A DNA stretch of 64,000 nucleotides from Leuconostoc citreum (GCF_004354555.1 NZ_PUFH01000008.1:1-64000); one strand, 5' to 3'; shown: positions 14,987 to 23,820, counted from the first letter of the stretch. Notes: generated by a model from the letters alone, not told the origin. Translations and numbers: made by a program.

Positions 14987-15012
14987 AAATGCTTAGTGGA
15001 GTCGAGGGGAGT
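14987..15012. repeat. attR: ssrA 3' end joined to the intact gene
   Basis: This 26-bp segment is identical to positions 1-26 and forms the 3' end of the intact tmRNA gene. Integration therefore left ssrA functional on this side and placed the duplicate at the far end. Confidence 0.9.
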
Positions 15013-15352
15013 CGAACCCCTGTCCAAGCCACCCGGTACATCAACATCTACGCTTATAGTCTTGTCATTTAATTTTCATGCCCTGTAACGCCACAAAACG
15101 AGGCTCACACAAGACACTAACCTGATTCATTTAATTCATGTACTCCAGATGTAAATACACAAACGATCTGACCTTCTATGACCTGACTTCAGACGCCAGC
15201 AACCAAAGCCAAGTTACGCTTCACTGTGTTTTAAGCAGCGATTGCGAAAGAGTTTTCATTTTTTGCAGTTAAAATATCTGCCCGTTTTTACGCCCGGATG
15301 GCGAAACGCAGTCAATGCCCTAAATAGCCTGTCGAATTCCAAAAACGACCCC
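14997..15352 (-). ncRNA. ssrA: tmRNA (ssrA)
   Basis: The gene starts with GGGGTCG (ending at 15352) and ends with the pairing arm CGACTCC plus the discriminator A at 14997. The T-arm, GGGGTTCGACTCCCC, is intact. The tag frame at 15231-15266 (minus) encodes AKNENSFAIAA followed by TAA; the resume codon is GCA. The RNA rescues stalled ribosomes and tags the nascent chain for proteolysis. The CCA tail does not appear to be encoded (CTA follows the discriminator), so it would be added after processing. This is the integration target of the island. The tag sequence supports a Leuconostoc-like host. Confidence 0.95.
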
Positions 15353-15363
15353 AAAATATAAAT

Positions 15364-15398
15364 AGTTACCGACAATAATGTCCGTAACTATTATACCA
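15364..15398 (-). promoter_or_regulatory. ssrA extended -10 promoter and upstream hairpin
   Basis: An extended -10, TGGTATAAT, lies at 15390-15398, in the gap after accA, with no good -35. An 11-bp stem with one mismatch (15364-15389) lies between it and the mature tmRNA 5' end. The same hairpin could end the acc transcript. Confidence 0.5.
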
Positions 15399-15400
15399 TA

Positions 15401-16201
15401 CTAGAAAGCTCTGAAGCGCGCCCGTCGCTGTGCAATTAATTCATCAGGCGTTAATTCATTTAATCGTGTAAATTCATCATCCAGACGCTTACGAATTAAG
15501 TTAAAGACGCGGGGATGGTTACGTGATTCAGGAATAATGTATTCAATCACGTTTTTGTTCAGTAAATCCTTAGGCGTCAATCCCATCACACCAGCTGCTT
15601 CGTCAGAACGCTTACTATCTTTCCACAATATTGAGGCAAATCCTTCTGGTGATAAAATTGAATATGTCGCGTTTTGGAACATCCAGACTTGATCACTCGT
15701 TGCTAAAGCCAATGCGCCACCTGAGCCACCTTCACCATAGATAATTGCAATCATAGGGACTGTGAGTTTCATTGACTCTAAAATCGACTTAGCGATAGCT
15801 TCTCCTTGTCCTTGTGCTTCGGCTGTTTTACCAGGGAAAGCACCAGGTGTATTGATAAAAGTAACAATTGGTCGGTGAAATTTGTTAGCTTGTTGCATCA
15901 AACGCTGTGCCTTACGGTAACCCCAAGGTTCAGGTGAGCCATTTCTTTTGCTCAACTTATCATTGATATCAATACCTTTATCAATGGCAATAATAGTTAC
16001 TGGCTTACCATTCAATGCGGCAATACCACCAATAACTGACATGTCATCACCACTTTGGCGATCGCCATGAAATTCAATGAAATCAGTGAAAATACCATCA
16101 ATAATTTCTCTTGCAAAGAAACGATCTTCACGTGATTTTTTGACAACTTCAGCAGGTGTCAGTTCATGTCTAAATAAATTCAATCCAATATTAACTGCCA
16201 T
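15401..16201 (-). CDS. accA: Acetyl-CoA carboxylase carboxyltransferase subunit alpha
   Basis: This 266-residue subunit pairs with AccD to transfer the carboxyl group from carboxybiotin on AccB to acetyl-CoA, giving malonyl-CoA for fatty-acid synthesis. Crotonase-fold motifs are visible: TFINTPGAFPGKTAE (about residues 113-127) and IYGEGGSGGALALA (about 153-166). It is the last gene of the fab/acc operon and starts 2 bp after accD ends. Length is normal for Lactobacillales. The ssrA promoter lies just past its stop codon. Confidence 0.97.
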   Translation of the reverse strand: MAVNIGLNLFRHELTPAEVVKKSREDRFFAREIIDGIFTDFIEFHGDRQSGDDMSVIGGIAALNGKPVTIIAIDKGIDINDKLSKRNGSPEPWGYRKAQRLMQQANKFHRPIVTFINTPGAFPGKTAEAQGQGEAIAKSILESMKLTVPMIAIIYGEGGSGGALALATSDQVWMFQNATYSILSPEGFASILWKDSKRSDEAAGVMGLTPKDLLNKNVIEYIIPESRNHPRVFNLIRKRLDDEFTRLNELTPDELIAQRRARFRAF

Positions 16202-16202
16202 A

Positions 16203-17042
16203 TTAAATCTCCGTCCTGTGGTGTAACTTTACTATTTTGGCGATAATTTGACCCAATTCTGCACGTGGTACAATTTTGTCAACAAAACCATTCTCAAGCA
16301 ATGTTTCTACACGTTGAAAGTCTTTTGGTAGCTTTTCATGAATCGTTGATTCAATGACACGTGCACCAGCAAAACCGACCAAAGCGTGTGGCTCAGCCAG
16401 AGTAACATCTCCCTGCATTGCAAAACTGGCAGTTACACCGCCAGTGGTTGGATCAGTCAAAACAACCAAATACAACAGACCGGCTTCTTGATGTGCAGCA
16501 ACTGCAGCGGATACTTTAGCCATCTGCATCAATGAATTAATACCCTCTTGCATACGTGCACCACCTGAAGCAGTGAACAAAACAACCGGTAATTGATGTG
16601 CCGTGGCGTACTCAAACAGGCGTGTAATTTTTTCCCCCGTCATTGAACCCAGTGATCCCATCATGAAGTATGAATCCATCACACCCAATGCCACTTGCTC
16701 GCCTTCAATATTTGCAACACCTGTCAATACAGATTCACCCAAGTCAGTTTGTGACTTAGCTCGTGCTAACTTTTCCGCATAACCAGGAAAATCTGGCGTT
16801 GTCATTTCAATATCAGCATCCATCTCTTCAAAGTTATCTGTCAGGAGAGCCACACGTTCACGTGCCTGTAAACGGAAACCATAGCCACATTTAGCGCAAA
16901 CGCGATAGTCGCCCAACTGCTTATTGTACATTTGTGTACCACAGTAAGGACAAGCTAAAAATAGCCCATCGGGAATGCGATCGTTAACTGAGGCATCTCG
17001 TTTAATTTTTGATGTTGATCGTTGATTTTCATATAAATCCAT
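16203..17042 (-). CDS. accD: Acetyl-CoA carboxylase carboxyltransferase subunit beta
   Basis: This 279-residue subunit carries the zinc ribbon CPYC (C31, C34) and CAKC (C49, C52), then a crotonase-fold domain with TASGGARMQEG and LTDPTTGGVTASFAM. It partners AccA in cytoplasmic malonyl-CoA synthesis. Its ATG has no clear ribosome site. A perfect AGGAGG lies 48 nt upstream, where the only nearby frames are short or overlapping, so the start or its translation mechanism deserves checking. A hairpin (17145-17173) lies in the 137-bp gap to accC. Confidence 0.95.
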   Translation of the reverse strand: MDLYENQRSTSKIKRDASVNDRIPDGLFLACPYCGTQMYNKQLGDYRVCAKCGYGFRLQARERVALLTDNFEEMDADIEMTTPDFPGYAEKLARAKSQTDLGESVLTGVANIEGEQVALGVMDSYFMMGSLGSMTGEKITRLFEYATAHQLPVVLFTASGGARMQEGINSLMQMAKVSAAVAAHQEAGLLYLVVLTDPTTGGVTASFAMQGDVTLAEPHALVGFAGARVIESTIHEKLPKDFQRVETLLENGFVDKIVPRAELGQIIAKIVKLHHRTEI

Positions 17043-17144
17043 ATTAGCTTTGTGTATTCACCAATTGCCAATAACTGATGAATACACATCCTCCTATTCG
17101 TTCTGATAAAACAAAAGACACAATCCTTTAAGGTTGATACAACA

Positions 17145-17173
17145 ATACCGCATATGGTGACCATACGCGGTAT
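17145..17173 (-). other. Intercistronic hairpin between accC and accD
   Basis: ATACCGC pairs with GCGGTAT, and an inner TATGG pairs with CCATA with a small bulge. The transcript has no proper U-run after it, so an mRNA processing or attenuation element is more likely than a terminator. Confidence 0.45.
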
Positions 17174-17179
17174 GTCTGT

Positions 17180-18556
17180 TTATTCGCTATCTGATAAAGT
17201 TGCCATCCATTGTGGCAAAAATTCATTTTCTAAATAGCGCGTATCAAAGTCACCACTTTGTACATGTGGATCATCTAGCAAAGCTTTTTGGAAGTCGCGA
17301 CTGGTTTCGACACCTTGAATGACGATTTCATCGACAACACGACGCATTTTAATCAGTGCTTCCTCACGTGTTTTACCCTTAACAATTAATTTACCAATCA
17401 TAGAATCGTAGAATGGCTGTACTTTGTAGCCATCATAAAGTGGTGCGTCAAGACGAATACCAGGACCACCTGTTGGTAAGAAGACAAAATCAATGGTTCC
17501 CGCACTCGGTGCAAAGTGCTTAGCAGGCTGTTCAGCCGTCAAACGTACTTCGATAGAATGTCCGTCAACCTCAACTTCATCTTGTGTCAGTGGCAAATCG
17601 TAACCGGCCGCTACCATGACTTGCAGCTTAATCAAATCAAGGTTAGTAACCATCTCTGTCACTGGATGTTCAACTTGCAGACGTGTGTTCATTTCCATAA
17701 AATAGAAATTGCCATCTTTGTCTTGCAAAAATTCGATTGTTCCAGTATTTTCGTAGGTAATTGCTTGAGCAGCTTTAGTCACAATCTCACCCAAGTGCTC
17801 ACGCATGGCTGGTGTCATACCAGTTGCTGGTGATTCCTCAATGACTTTTTGGTTATTACGTTGCAATGAGCAGTTACGTTCTGGGAAATAAATGACATGG
17901 CCATTATCATCACGGATTAACTGCATTTCGATATGACGCACATTTTCCATGACTTTTTCCACATACATGTGATCATCGCCAACTGCGCCACGTGCTTCAT
18001 TTTGAGCAGAGTCAAACTTTTCAGATAACTCATCTTCATGATACACAAACCGCATGCCTTTACCACCACCACCACCGGCAGCTTTCAGTAATAGCGGATA
18101 ACCAATTTTATCAGCCACAGCTTTTGCTTCATCAAAATCACGAATAAAGCCATCCGATCCTGGAATAATGGGGACACCAGCTTGTCGCATTTCTTCACGC
18201 GCATTTGACTTATTGCCCATTAAATCAATAGTTTCAGGTCGAGGGCCAATCCATTTAATACCAACTTCACCAACCATTTCTGCAAACAAAGCGTTTTCAG
18301 ATAAGAAACCATAACCAGGGTGAATAGCCTCAGCGCCTGTCAAAAGTGCAGCAGTCAAAATATTTTTCATATGTAAATATGAATCTTTTGGCTTTGGACC
18401 ACCAACTGCAATAGCTTCGTCGGCTAACTGCACATGTAGACTGTCTTTATCGGCCGTAGAATAAATCGCAACTGAAGCGATACCCATTTCTTTTAACGTT
18501 CTGATAATACGCACCGCAATTTCGCCACGGTTTGCAACCAATACTTTTTTAAACAC
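17180..18556 (-). CDS. accC: Biotin carboxylase subunit of acetyl-CoA carboxylase
   Basis: This 458-residue ATP-grasp enzyme carboxylates biotin on AccB using ATP and bicarbonate. Visible motifs are the glycine-rich loop AAGGGGGKGMR (about residues 159-169), HIEMQLIRDD and EMNTRLQVEHPVTE (about 291-304). Length and motifs are normal. It starts 2 bp after fabZ2 ends and is followed by a 137-bp gap with a hairpin before accD. Confidence 0.97.
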   Translation of the reverse strand: MFKKVLVANRGEIAVRIIRTLKEMGIASVAIYSTADKDSLHVQLADEAIAVGGPKPKDSYLHMKNILTAALLTGAEAIHPGYGFLSENALFAEMVGEVGIKWIGPRPETIDLMGNKSNAREEMRQAGVPIIPGSDGFIRDFDEAKAVADKIGYPLLLKAAGGGGGKGMRFVYHEDELSEKFDSAQNEARGAVGDDHMYVEKVMENVRHIEMQLIRDDNGHVIYFPERNCSLQRNNQKVIEESPATGMTPAMREHLGEIVTKAAQAITYENTGTIEFLQDKDGNFYFMEMNTRLQVEHPVTEMVTNLDLIKLQVMVAAGYDLPLTQDEVEVDGHSIEVRLTAEQPAKHFAPSAGTIDFVFLPTGGPGIRLDAPLYDGYKVQPFYDSMIGKLIVKGKTREEALIKMRRVVDEIVIQGVETSRDFQKALLDDPHVQSGDFDTRYLENEFLPQWMATLSDSE

Positions 18557-18558
18557 AA

Positions 18559-18990
18559 TTAATCTCCAATGATGAATGTTAGTTCTGCCGTCGTCGCCTT
18601 TTTGTCATTAATCCAAACAATACCTTTACCAGTACCAATTGGACCACGTAGACGTTCAATATTCACTTCTAACTTCAAGCGGTCTCCTGGACGTACCATT
18701 TGACGGTAACGGGCCTTTTTAATACCACCAAAGTATGCCGTCTTACCTTTATATTCAGGCATTGATAATAAAGCAACAGCACCTGCCTGTGCTAATGCTT
18801 CGACAGTTAATGCGCCGGGAAAAGTTGGATTTCCTGGAAAGTGGCCTTGGAAAATTTCTTCGTTAATTGATATATTTTTGTAGGCAACAACGCGTTCCCC
18901 AGGTACAAGTTCTTCAACTGTATCCAACATTAACATAGGATAACGATGAGGAATAATTTCCATAATTTGTTGGGTATTTAATAAGCTCAT
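18559..18990 (-). CDS. fabZ: 3-hydroxyacyl-ACP dehydratase, second FabZ
   Basis: This 143-residue hot-dog-fold dehydratase has the FabZ active-site segment GHFPGNPTFPG with the catalytic His, and the helix TVEALAQAGAVALL with the catalytic Glu. It removes water from 3-hydroxyacyl-ACP in elongation. The operon carries another FabZ at its head; of the pair one may act as the dehydratase-isomerase for unsaturated acids (as FabN does in enterococci) and one as the ordinary dehydratase. Which does which cannot be told by eye. An extra AGGAGG lies about 56 nt before its start. Confidence 0.95.
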   Translation of the reverse strand: MSLLNTQQIMEIIPHRYPMLMLDTVEELVPGERVVAYKNISINEEIFQGHFPGNPTFPGALTVEALAQAGAVALLSMPEYKGKTAYFGGIKKARYRQMVRPGDRLKLEVNIERLRGPIGTGKGIVWINDKKATTAELTFIIGD

Positions 18991-19079
18991 TTGTCTTTCT
19001 AACGTATCATTTATCTGTGTAACAAAATGATAACGCCTTTCCTCCTATTCAGGTATGTACGCGGTTAAAACCGCTTTGA

Positions 19080-19544
19080 TTAATCTTCTGTCACAACATA
19101 GAGTGGCTTATTATAATCAACCACTTCTTCGTTTTCAACAAGAATATCAGAAATAGTCCCAGAAACTTCACTGTGAATTTCTGTCATCAATTTCATAGCT
19201 TCAATAATTGCAACGGTTTCACCAACCGCAACTTTATCGCCAACTTTCTTGAACATAGGTGCGTCTGGCTTAGGTTGTAGATAAACTGTACCGACCATAG
19301 GTGCAACAATTTTAGTACCAGCCTGTTCAGGAGCAGCTACTGGTTGCGTAGCAGCTTGTTCAGCTACCGCTGCTACTGGGGCAGCTGCCACAGGTGCTGG
19401 TGCTGCAACTGGGCTAACAGGTGCAACATTTTCATTCTTTGACAGGTGTAAATTAAAATCACCATCAGAAACTTGGAATTCACGTAGTGAACTGTTTTCT
19501 AAATCCGCTATTAAACTACGAATTTCCTCGATTGTTAAACTCAT
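19080..19544 (-). CDS. accB: Biotin carboxyl carrier protein
   Basis: This 154-residue protein has an N-terminal helical region, a proline/alanine linker (about residues 41-76) and a C-terminal biotinyl domain with EAMKLMTE, where K118 is biotinylated by BirA (encoded at 28237-29220). It carries the carboxyl group between AccC and AccA/AccD. It lies 3 bp after fabF ends and 89 bp before fabZ2. Confidence 0.97.
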   Translation of the reverse strand: MSLTIEEIRSLIADLENSSLREFQVSDGDFNLHLSKNENVAPVSPVAAPAPVAAAPVAAVAEQAATQPVAAPEQAGTKIVAPMVGTVYLQPKPDAPMFKKVGDKVAVGETVAIIEAMKLMTEIHSEVSGTISDILVENEEVVDYNKPLYVVTED

Positions 19545-19547
19545 GAA

Positions 19548-20810
19548 TTACGCCTCTTCATACCATTTTTTGAAAATTATAACTGCATTATGACCACCAA
19601 AGCCATAGTTCGCGCTCATAACATATTCAGGTGCTTGGTTTTGTGTTGCTTTTGTTACTAAGTTAACGACTTTAGTATCATCATCTTGTTCATCAACACC
19701 AACGTTAACAGGCAATTGGCCACGATCAATAGCGCCAACCGAAATCAATGCTTCAATAGCACCTGCAGCACCTAGTAAGTGTCCTGTCATACCCTTTGTT
19801 GAAGAAACAGGCACAGTATTTTCACCAAAGACTGTCGCAATGGCATGTGCTTCACCAGAATCATTAGCACCTGTCGCTGTACCATGAGCATTGATATATG
19901 AAATTTGGTTTGGTTCAAGTGATGCATCACGTAGTGCATCGTTGATGGCACGTGCTGCACCTTCACCATCAGGCGATGGTGAAGTCATATGGTATGCATC
20001 TGAAGATGCACCGTAACCAACCAATTCAGCTAAAATATTTGCGCCACGAGCTTGAGCATGTTCAAGGCTTTCAATCACCAAAATACCAGAACCTTCACCT
20101 AATACGAAGCCATGACGGTTCTTATCAAATGGTTTTGATGCTTCAGTTGGATCTGTTTCTGTTGACAAAGCAGTCAAAGCTGCGAAACCAGCAATACCAA
20201 TTTCGTTGACAGTGGCTTCAGACCCACCAGTCAACATGACATCAGCCTTGCCTGATTGTACACGCCAGAACGCCTCACCAATGGCATTAGTAGCCGAAGC
20301 ACAAGCAGTGACGACTGTATAATTCACACCCTTGGCACCAAAACGTAATGATACGTTACCAGATACCATGTTTGGAATAGATTCAGGCACGAATAGTGGG
20401 CTAACACGTTGTGGCCCTTTGTCGTGCATTTTAATCACTTGTTCTTGGATAGTCGTCAAACCACCAATACCATTTCCTAAAATAACACCAAAACGTGTTG
20501 GATCTTTAACTGTTGTTGGATTTTCAGAACCTTCAGGGGATTTCAATCCAGCATTTTCCAAAGCTTGATCGGCTGCATCAATTGCGTATTGTGAAAATAA
20601 ATCCAACTTACGTGCATCACGTTTACCAACACGTTGTGCTGGATCAAACCCATCAACTTGACCTGCTACTGTGATTCCTGTCTCGCTTGCATCAAACTTT
20701 GTAATTGGCTTAATACCAATTTCTTCGTTGAAGATACCATTTAAAAACGTTTCTGTATCGTTTCCAAGTGGTGTTACTGCACCAAGACCAGTAATTACTA
20801 CTCGTGACAT
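19548..20810 (-). CDS. fabF: Beta-ketoacyl-ACP synthase II
   Basis: This 420-residue condensing enzyme has the catalytic triad of the family: Cys170 in VVTACASATN and His in NAHGTATGAND and GMTGHLLGAAG. It elongates acyl-ACP with malonyl-ACP. I chose the ATG at 20810 because AGGAGAG lies 6 nt upstream; a longer frame adds five residues and lacks a site. It lies 18 bp after fabG. Confidence 0.97.
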   Translation of the reverse strand: MSRVVITGLGAVTPLGNDTETFLNGIFNEEIGIKPITKFDASETGITVAGQVDGFDPAQRVGKRDARKLDLFSQYAIDAADQALENAGLKSPEGSENPTTVKDPTRFGVILGNGIGGLTTIQEQVIKMHDKGPQRVSPLFVPESIPNMVSGNVSLRFGAKGVNYTVVTACASATNAIGEAFWRVQSGKADVMLTGGSEATVNEIGIAGFAALTALSTETDPTEASKPFDKNRHGFVLGEGSGILVIESLEHAQARGANILAELVGYGASSDAYHMTSPSPDGEGAARAINDALRDASLEPNQISYINAHGTATGANDSGEAHAIATVFGENTVPVSSTKGMTGHLLGAAGAIEALISVGAIDRGQLPVNVGVDEQDDDTKVVNLVTKATQNQAPEYVMSANYGFGGHNAVIIFKKWYEEA

Positions 20811-20828
20811 GTTACTCTCCTTCATTAA

Positions 20829-21560
20829 TTAAATATACAATCCACCATCAACTGTCAATGTTTGCCCAGTAATGTATGTGTTGCTTGCCAAGAACAAAGC
20901 GACATCTGCTACTTCAGAAGCCTCACCAAATCGAGACAAAGGAATATTTTTCAATATTTCAGCCTGTGTCTCTTCAGGTAGCACTGCTGTCATATCTGAC
21001 ACAATCATGCCTGGCGCAATCGCATTGACACGAATACCACGCCGCGCACCTTCTTTGGCTAATGACTTTGTAAAGCCAATAATACCAGCCTTTGAAGCAG
21101 CATAATTAATTTGGCCCATGTTGCCCATGAGTCCCACAACAGAACTTAAGTTAATAATAGCCCCATGCTTTTGACGAATCATTTTTTTGAAAATGGGTTG
21201 TGTGACATTAAAGGTACCATTCAAATTGACATTAACGACATTAGCAAAGTCAGCTGGTGCCATTGCCATAGCAAGTTGATCTTTAGTAATCCCAGCGTTA
21301 TTGACCAAAACGTCGATACCTTCAAAGCCCTCTTGCTTATAAAGTGCTTTGATACTTGCTTCCGCAGCTTCTGCATCGGCAATATCAAATTGCAATGTCT
21401 GTGGCTTTTGCTTAAATTCAGCTAACACTTCTGGCTTAATTTCTGAACGTGCATGTAAAATTAATTGCGCACCAGCGGCATCAAAAGCTTTGGCAATTGC
21501 CAAACCAATACCACGTGATGATCCTGTAACTAAGACTGTTTGGTTAGTAAAATCTGTCAT
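20829..21560 (-). CDS. fabG: 3-oxoacyl-ACP reductase
   Basis: This 243-residue short-chain dehydrogenase has the NADPH motif TGSSRGIG (residues 12-19), NNAG (about 87-90), the catalytic Ser in NLSSVVG and Tyr/Lys in YAASK (about 153-157). It reduces 3-oxoacyl-ACP. Its start overlaps the end of fabD by 4 bp. Confidence 0.97.
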   Translation of the reverse strand: MTDFTNQTVLVTGSSRGIGLAIAKAFDAAGAQLILHARSEIKPEVLAEFKQKPQTLQFDIADAEAAEASIKALYKQEGFEGIDVLVNNAGITKDQLAMAMAPADFANVVNVNLNGTFNVTQPIFKKMIRQKHGAIINLSSVVGLMGNMGQINYAASKAGIIGFTKSLAKEGARRGIRVNAIAPGMIVSDMTAVLPEETQAEILKNIPLSRFGEASEVADVALFLASNTYITGQTLTVDGGLYI

Positions 21561-22507
21561 GCTTGTGATTGCTCCTTTTCGGCTAATAGCATATCGCGGA
21601 CATCATTGAAGCTTGCCAAATCTGTTATCGCATAGCGCTTGACGTCCTTTGGCGCGATTTTCTTTGCAAATTTAATTAAAGTGTCAGATGGGCCAACTTC
21701 TATGAAGGTATCAACGCCATCATCCAACATACGTTGTAGTGCTTGTGCAAAGTAGGTTGGTGAAATAATTTGCTTCGTTAATGTATCAAATAAGGTGTCC
21801 GTTGAAAATGCTTCACCGGTTGTATTTGAGTAAACGGGGTAATTAAATGGGGCGAACGTTTCATTAGTTAGACGCTCAGTTAACTGCGTTGCTGCTTGAG
21901 TCAACAATGGTGTATGAAATGCACCAGATACCGGTAATTCAACCATACGCTGAATGCCTGCTTCAGTTAATGCTGTCATTGCTACATCAACATCAGCCGC
22001 CACACCACCAATGACCAACTGTGCAAAGGTATTGTAATTAGCCGGATAAACGCGCTTACCCTCTGACTGTAATTTTGCCAGCACATCTTTAACTAATTGT
22101 TGATTGTCTCCCATCACAGCGACCATTTTACCAGGATTAGCTTCACCAGCAGTCTGCATATAAATGCCCCGGTCTTTGATAATAGCAACTGCTTGGTCAA
22201 ACGATAATGCACCAGCAGCTGTCAAAGCCGAATATTCTCCCAAACTTAATCCCAATCCCGCAAGTGGTGTTGGTAACGCGTCGCCCAAAGCATTTACAAT
22301 CGCCGTACTCATTGCAAGAATAGCAGGTTGTGCATATGCTGTTTGAGAAATTTTACTATCATCATTAGCAACTGATTGTAAATCATAACCCAATATATTC
22401 GATGCGCGATCAATCGTTTCTTGATAACCTGGTAGTGCGTCATACAAGTCAGAACCCATACCGGCTTTCTGTGCCCCTTGACCACTAAATAAAATACCTA
22501 ATTTCAT
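21557..22507 (-). CDS. fabD: Malonyl-CoA:ACP transacylase
   Basis: This 316-residue enzyme moves malonyl from CoA to ACP. The nucleophile Ser lies in GLSLGEYSAL (about residues 86-95), with GQGAQKAGMG near the N-terminus and the catalytic His in SGAFHTPL. It overlaps fabG by 4 bp and follows fabK by 49 bp. Confidence 0.97.
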   Translation of the reverse strand: MKLGILFSGQGAQKAGMGSDLYDALPGYQETIDRASNILGYDLQSVANDDSKISQTAYAQPAILAMSTAIVNALGDALPTPLAGLGLSLGEYSALTAAGALSFDQAVAIIKDRGIYMQTAGEANPGKMVAVMGDNQQLVKDVLAKLQSEGKRVYPANYNTFAQLVIGGVAADVDVAMTALTEAGIQRMVELPVSGAFHTPLLTQAATQLTERLTNETFAPFNYPVYSNTTGEAFSTDTLFDTLTKQIISPTYFAQALQRMLDDGVDTFIEVGPSDTLIKFAKKIAPKDVKRYAITDLASFNDVRDMLLAEKEQSQA

Positions 22508-22556
22508 GTTTAACCCCGTATACTATCTATTTACGAAGACTGTACGCCTTCTAAAC

Positions 22557-23525
22557 TTATGATAGTGTTTTATTCTCAATACCCATTACACCGGTAGCCT
22601 GTGTCCAAATATCAGACAAAATATCAGCAGCCGGCTTTTCATCTTTAATTAAGCCTGAAATTTGGCCGGCCATAAAGGCTCCGCCTTCCTTATCGCCTTC
22701 TTGCACTGCGCAACGCAGTGTGCCTGATTCCAATTTTTCGATAGCAGCAGCGTCTGGCTTTTCTTTTTGTAATTCGTTAACTTCATTTTTAACGAAGTTT
22801 TTAGCCATTTTATTTTTCAAGACACGTGCACGATTACCTAATAAGTTACCAGTTACAATCGTATCAATATCTTTAGCTTTCAAAATTTTCGCTTTAAAGT
22901 TAGGATGAATTTCTGATTCAGTTGCTGTTAGGAAGCGTGTTCCCATTTGTGCTCCGGCAGCACCTAGCATGAAGGCAGCCGCAACACCACGACCATCCCC
23001 AATACCACCAGCTGCAATCACTGGAATATCAACGGCGTCAACAACCTGAGGCACCAAAGCCATTGTTGTCAACATACCAATATGACCACCAGACTCCATA
23101 CCTTCTGCAATAACAGCGTCAACACCCTTTTTCTCCATCATTTTGGCGAGAGAAACAGACGGTACAACAGGCATAACAATGATCCCAGCAGCATGCAATT
23201 CATCTAAGAAAGGTGATGGATCACCTGCACCTGTTGCCACAACTTTAACGCCTTCTTCGATGATAACATCAAATACTTCACGGATATGACGACTCAACAA
23301 CATCACATTAACGCCAAAAGGCTTATCTGTCAATGATTTCACACGCTTAATTTCTCGGCGTACATCTTCGCCGTGCCAATAACCAGTACCAATAAATCCA
23401 AGGCCACCAGCTTCAGAAATTGCTGCTGCTAATGCACCTGTTCCGGCCCACGTCATCCCGCCTTCTACAATTGGGTATTTCATGCCTAACTTTTTAAAAA
23501 TTGGGTTGTCTACGTTTACTACCAT
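22557..23525 (-). CDS. fabK: Enoyl-ACP reductase II (FMN type)
   Basis: This 322-residue TIM-barrel flavoprotein of the nitronate monooxygenase/FabK family carries PIVEGGMTWAGTGALAAAISEAGG-type N-terminal sequence, in which a Met-Thr-Trp segment is seen, and the FMN phosphate-binding AAGGIGDGRG (about residues 172-181). FabK completes the elongation cycle in streptococci and their relatives, which fits the absence of fabI here. It is flanked by acpP and fabD. Confidence 0.95.
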   Translation of the reverse strand: MVVNVDNPIFKKLGMKYPIVEGGMTWAGTGALAAAISEAGGLGFIGTGYWHGEDVRREIKRVKSLTDKPFGVNVMLLSRHIREVFDVIIEEGVKVVATGAGDPSPFLDELHAAGIIVMPVVPSVSLAKMMEKKGVDAVIAEGMESGGHIGMLTTMALVPQVVDAVDIPVIAAGGIGDGRGVAAAFMLGAAGAQMGTRFLTATESEIHPNFKAKILKAKDIDTIVTGNLLGNRARVLKNKMAKNFVKNEVNELQKEKPDAAAIEKLESGTLRCAVQEGDKEGGAFMAGQISGLIKDEKPAADILSDIWTQATGVMGIENKTLS

Positions 23526-23580
23526 TATGTTTTCCTTTGAATATAATTATGTACGTGACCATAGCTGATCACTTGATACA

Positions 23581-23820
23581 TTAAGCTGCCAATTGTTCCT
23601 TAACCTTGTCAACCAAATCTTGGGTTGTCTTGATATCTTCGGCAACAGCCAACTTAATGTCGAAATCATCTTCAACACGGTTCAACACTTCAAACAAGTC
23701 CAATGAATCGGCATCGATATCATTTGTCAAATCTGTTGTAAGCGTTACTTCGTCTTCTTCCAAATCAAATTGGTCAACCAAGATTTCCTTAACCTTGTCA
23801 AAAATTTCTGCATCTGTCAT
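23581..23820 (-). CDS. acpP: Acyl carrier protein
   Basis: This acidic 79-residue protein has the phosphopantetheine attachment motif DADSLDL with Ser39. It carries growing acyl chains as thioesters. I chose the ATG at 23820, since TAGGAGA lies 8 nt upstream; longer frames add an unrelated N-terminus. It lies between fabH and fabK. Confidence 0.96.
   Translation of the reverse strand: MTDAEIFDKVKEILVDQFDLEEDEVTLTTDLTNDIDADSLDLFEVLNRVEDDFDIKLAVAEDIKTTQDLVDKVKEQLAA

Larger units (their letters stand above)
1..15012. mobile_element. PICI-like phage satellite integrated in ssrA
   Basis: The element is bounded by an exact direct repeat of at least 26 bp (1-26 and 14987-15012) that matches the 3' end of the tmRNA gene. 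It carries an integrase next to the left end, an excisionase-like gene, a TerS-like gene, a replication module (prim-pol, SF3 helicase, candidate iteron origin) and a divergent XRE repressor with an ImmA-like protease. No capsid, portal, tail, large terminase, holin, lysin or relaxase gene is visible, which argues against a complete prophage or a conjugative element. The size (about 15 kb), the tRNA-like target and this gene set fit known Gram-positive phage-inducible chromosomal islands. The right half carries accessory cargo. The satellite identity is an inference from gene content; integration in ssrA is seen directly. Confidence 0.85.

Noticed and set aside
1-15012. Conjugative or mobilisable element (ICE/IME)
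   Set aside because: No relaxase, coupling protein or T4SS gene is visible; the replication and TerS-like genes favour a phage satellite.
16955-17164. 69-codon minus frame overlapping the start of accD
   Set aside because: It runs in another frame across the accD N-terminus and has no family resemblance; kept only as a clue about the orphan AGGAGG.
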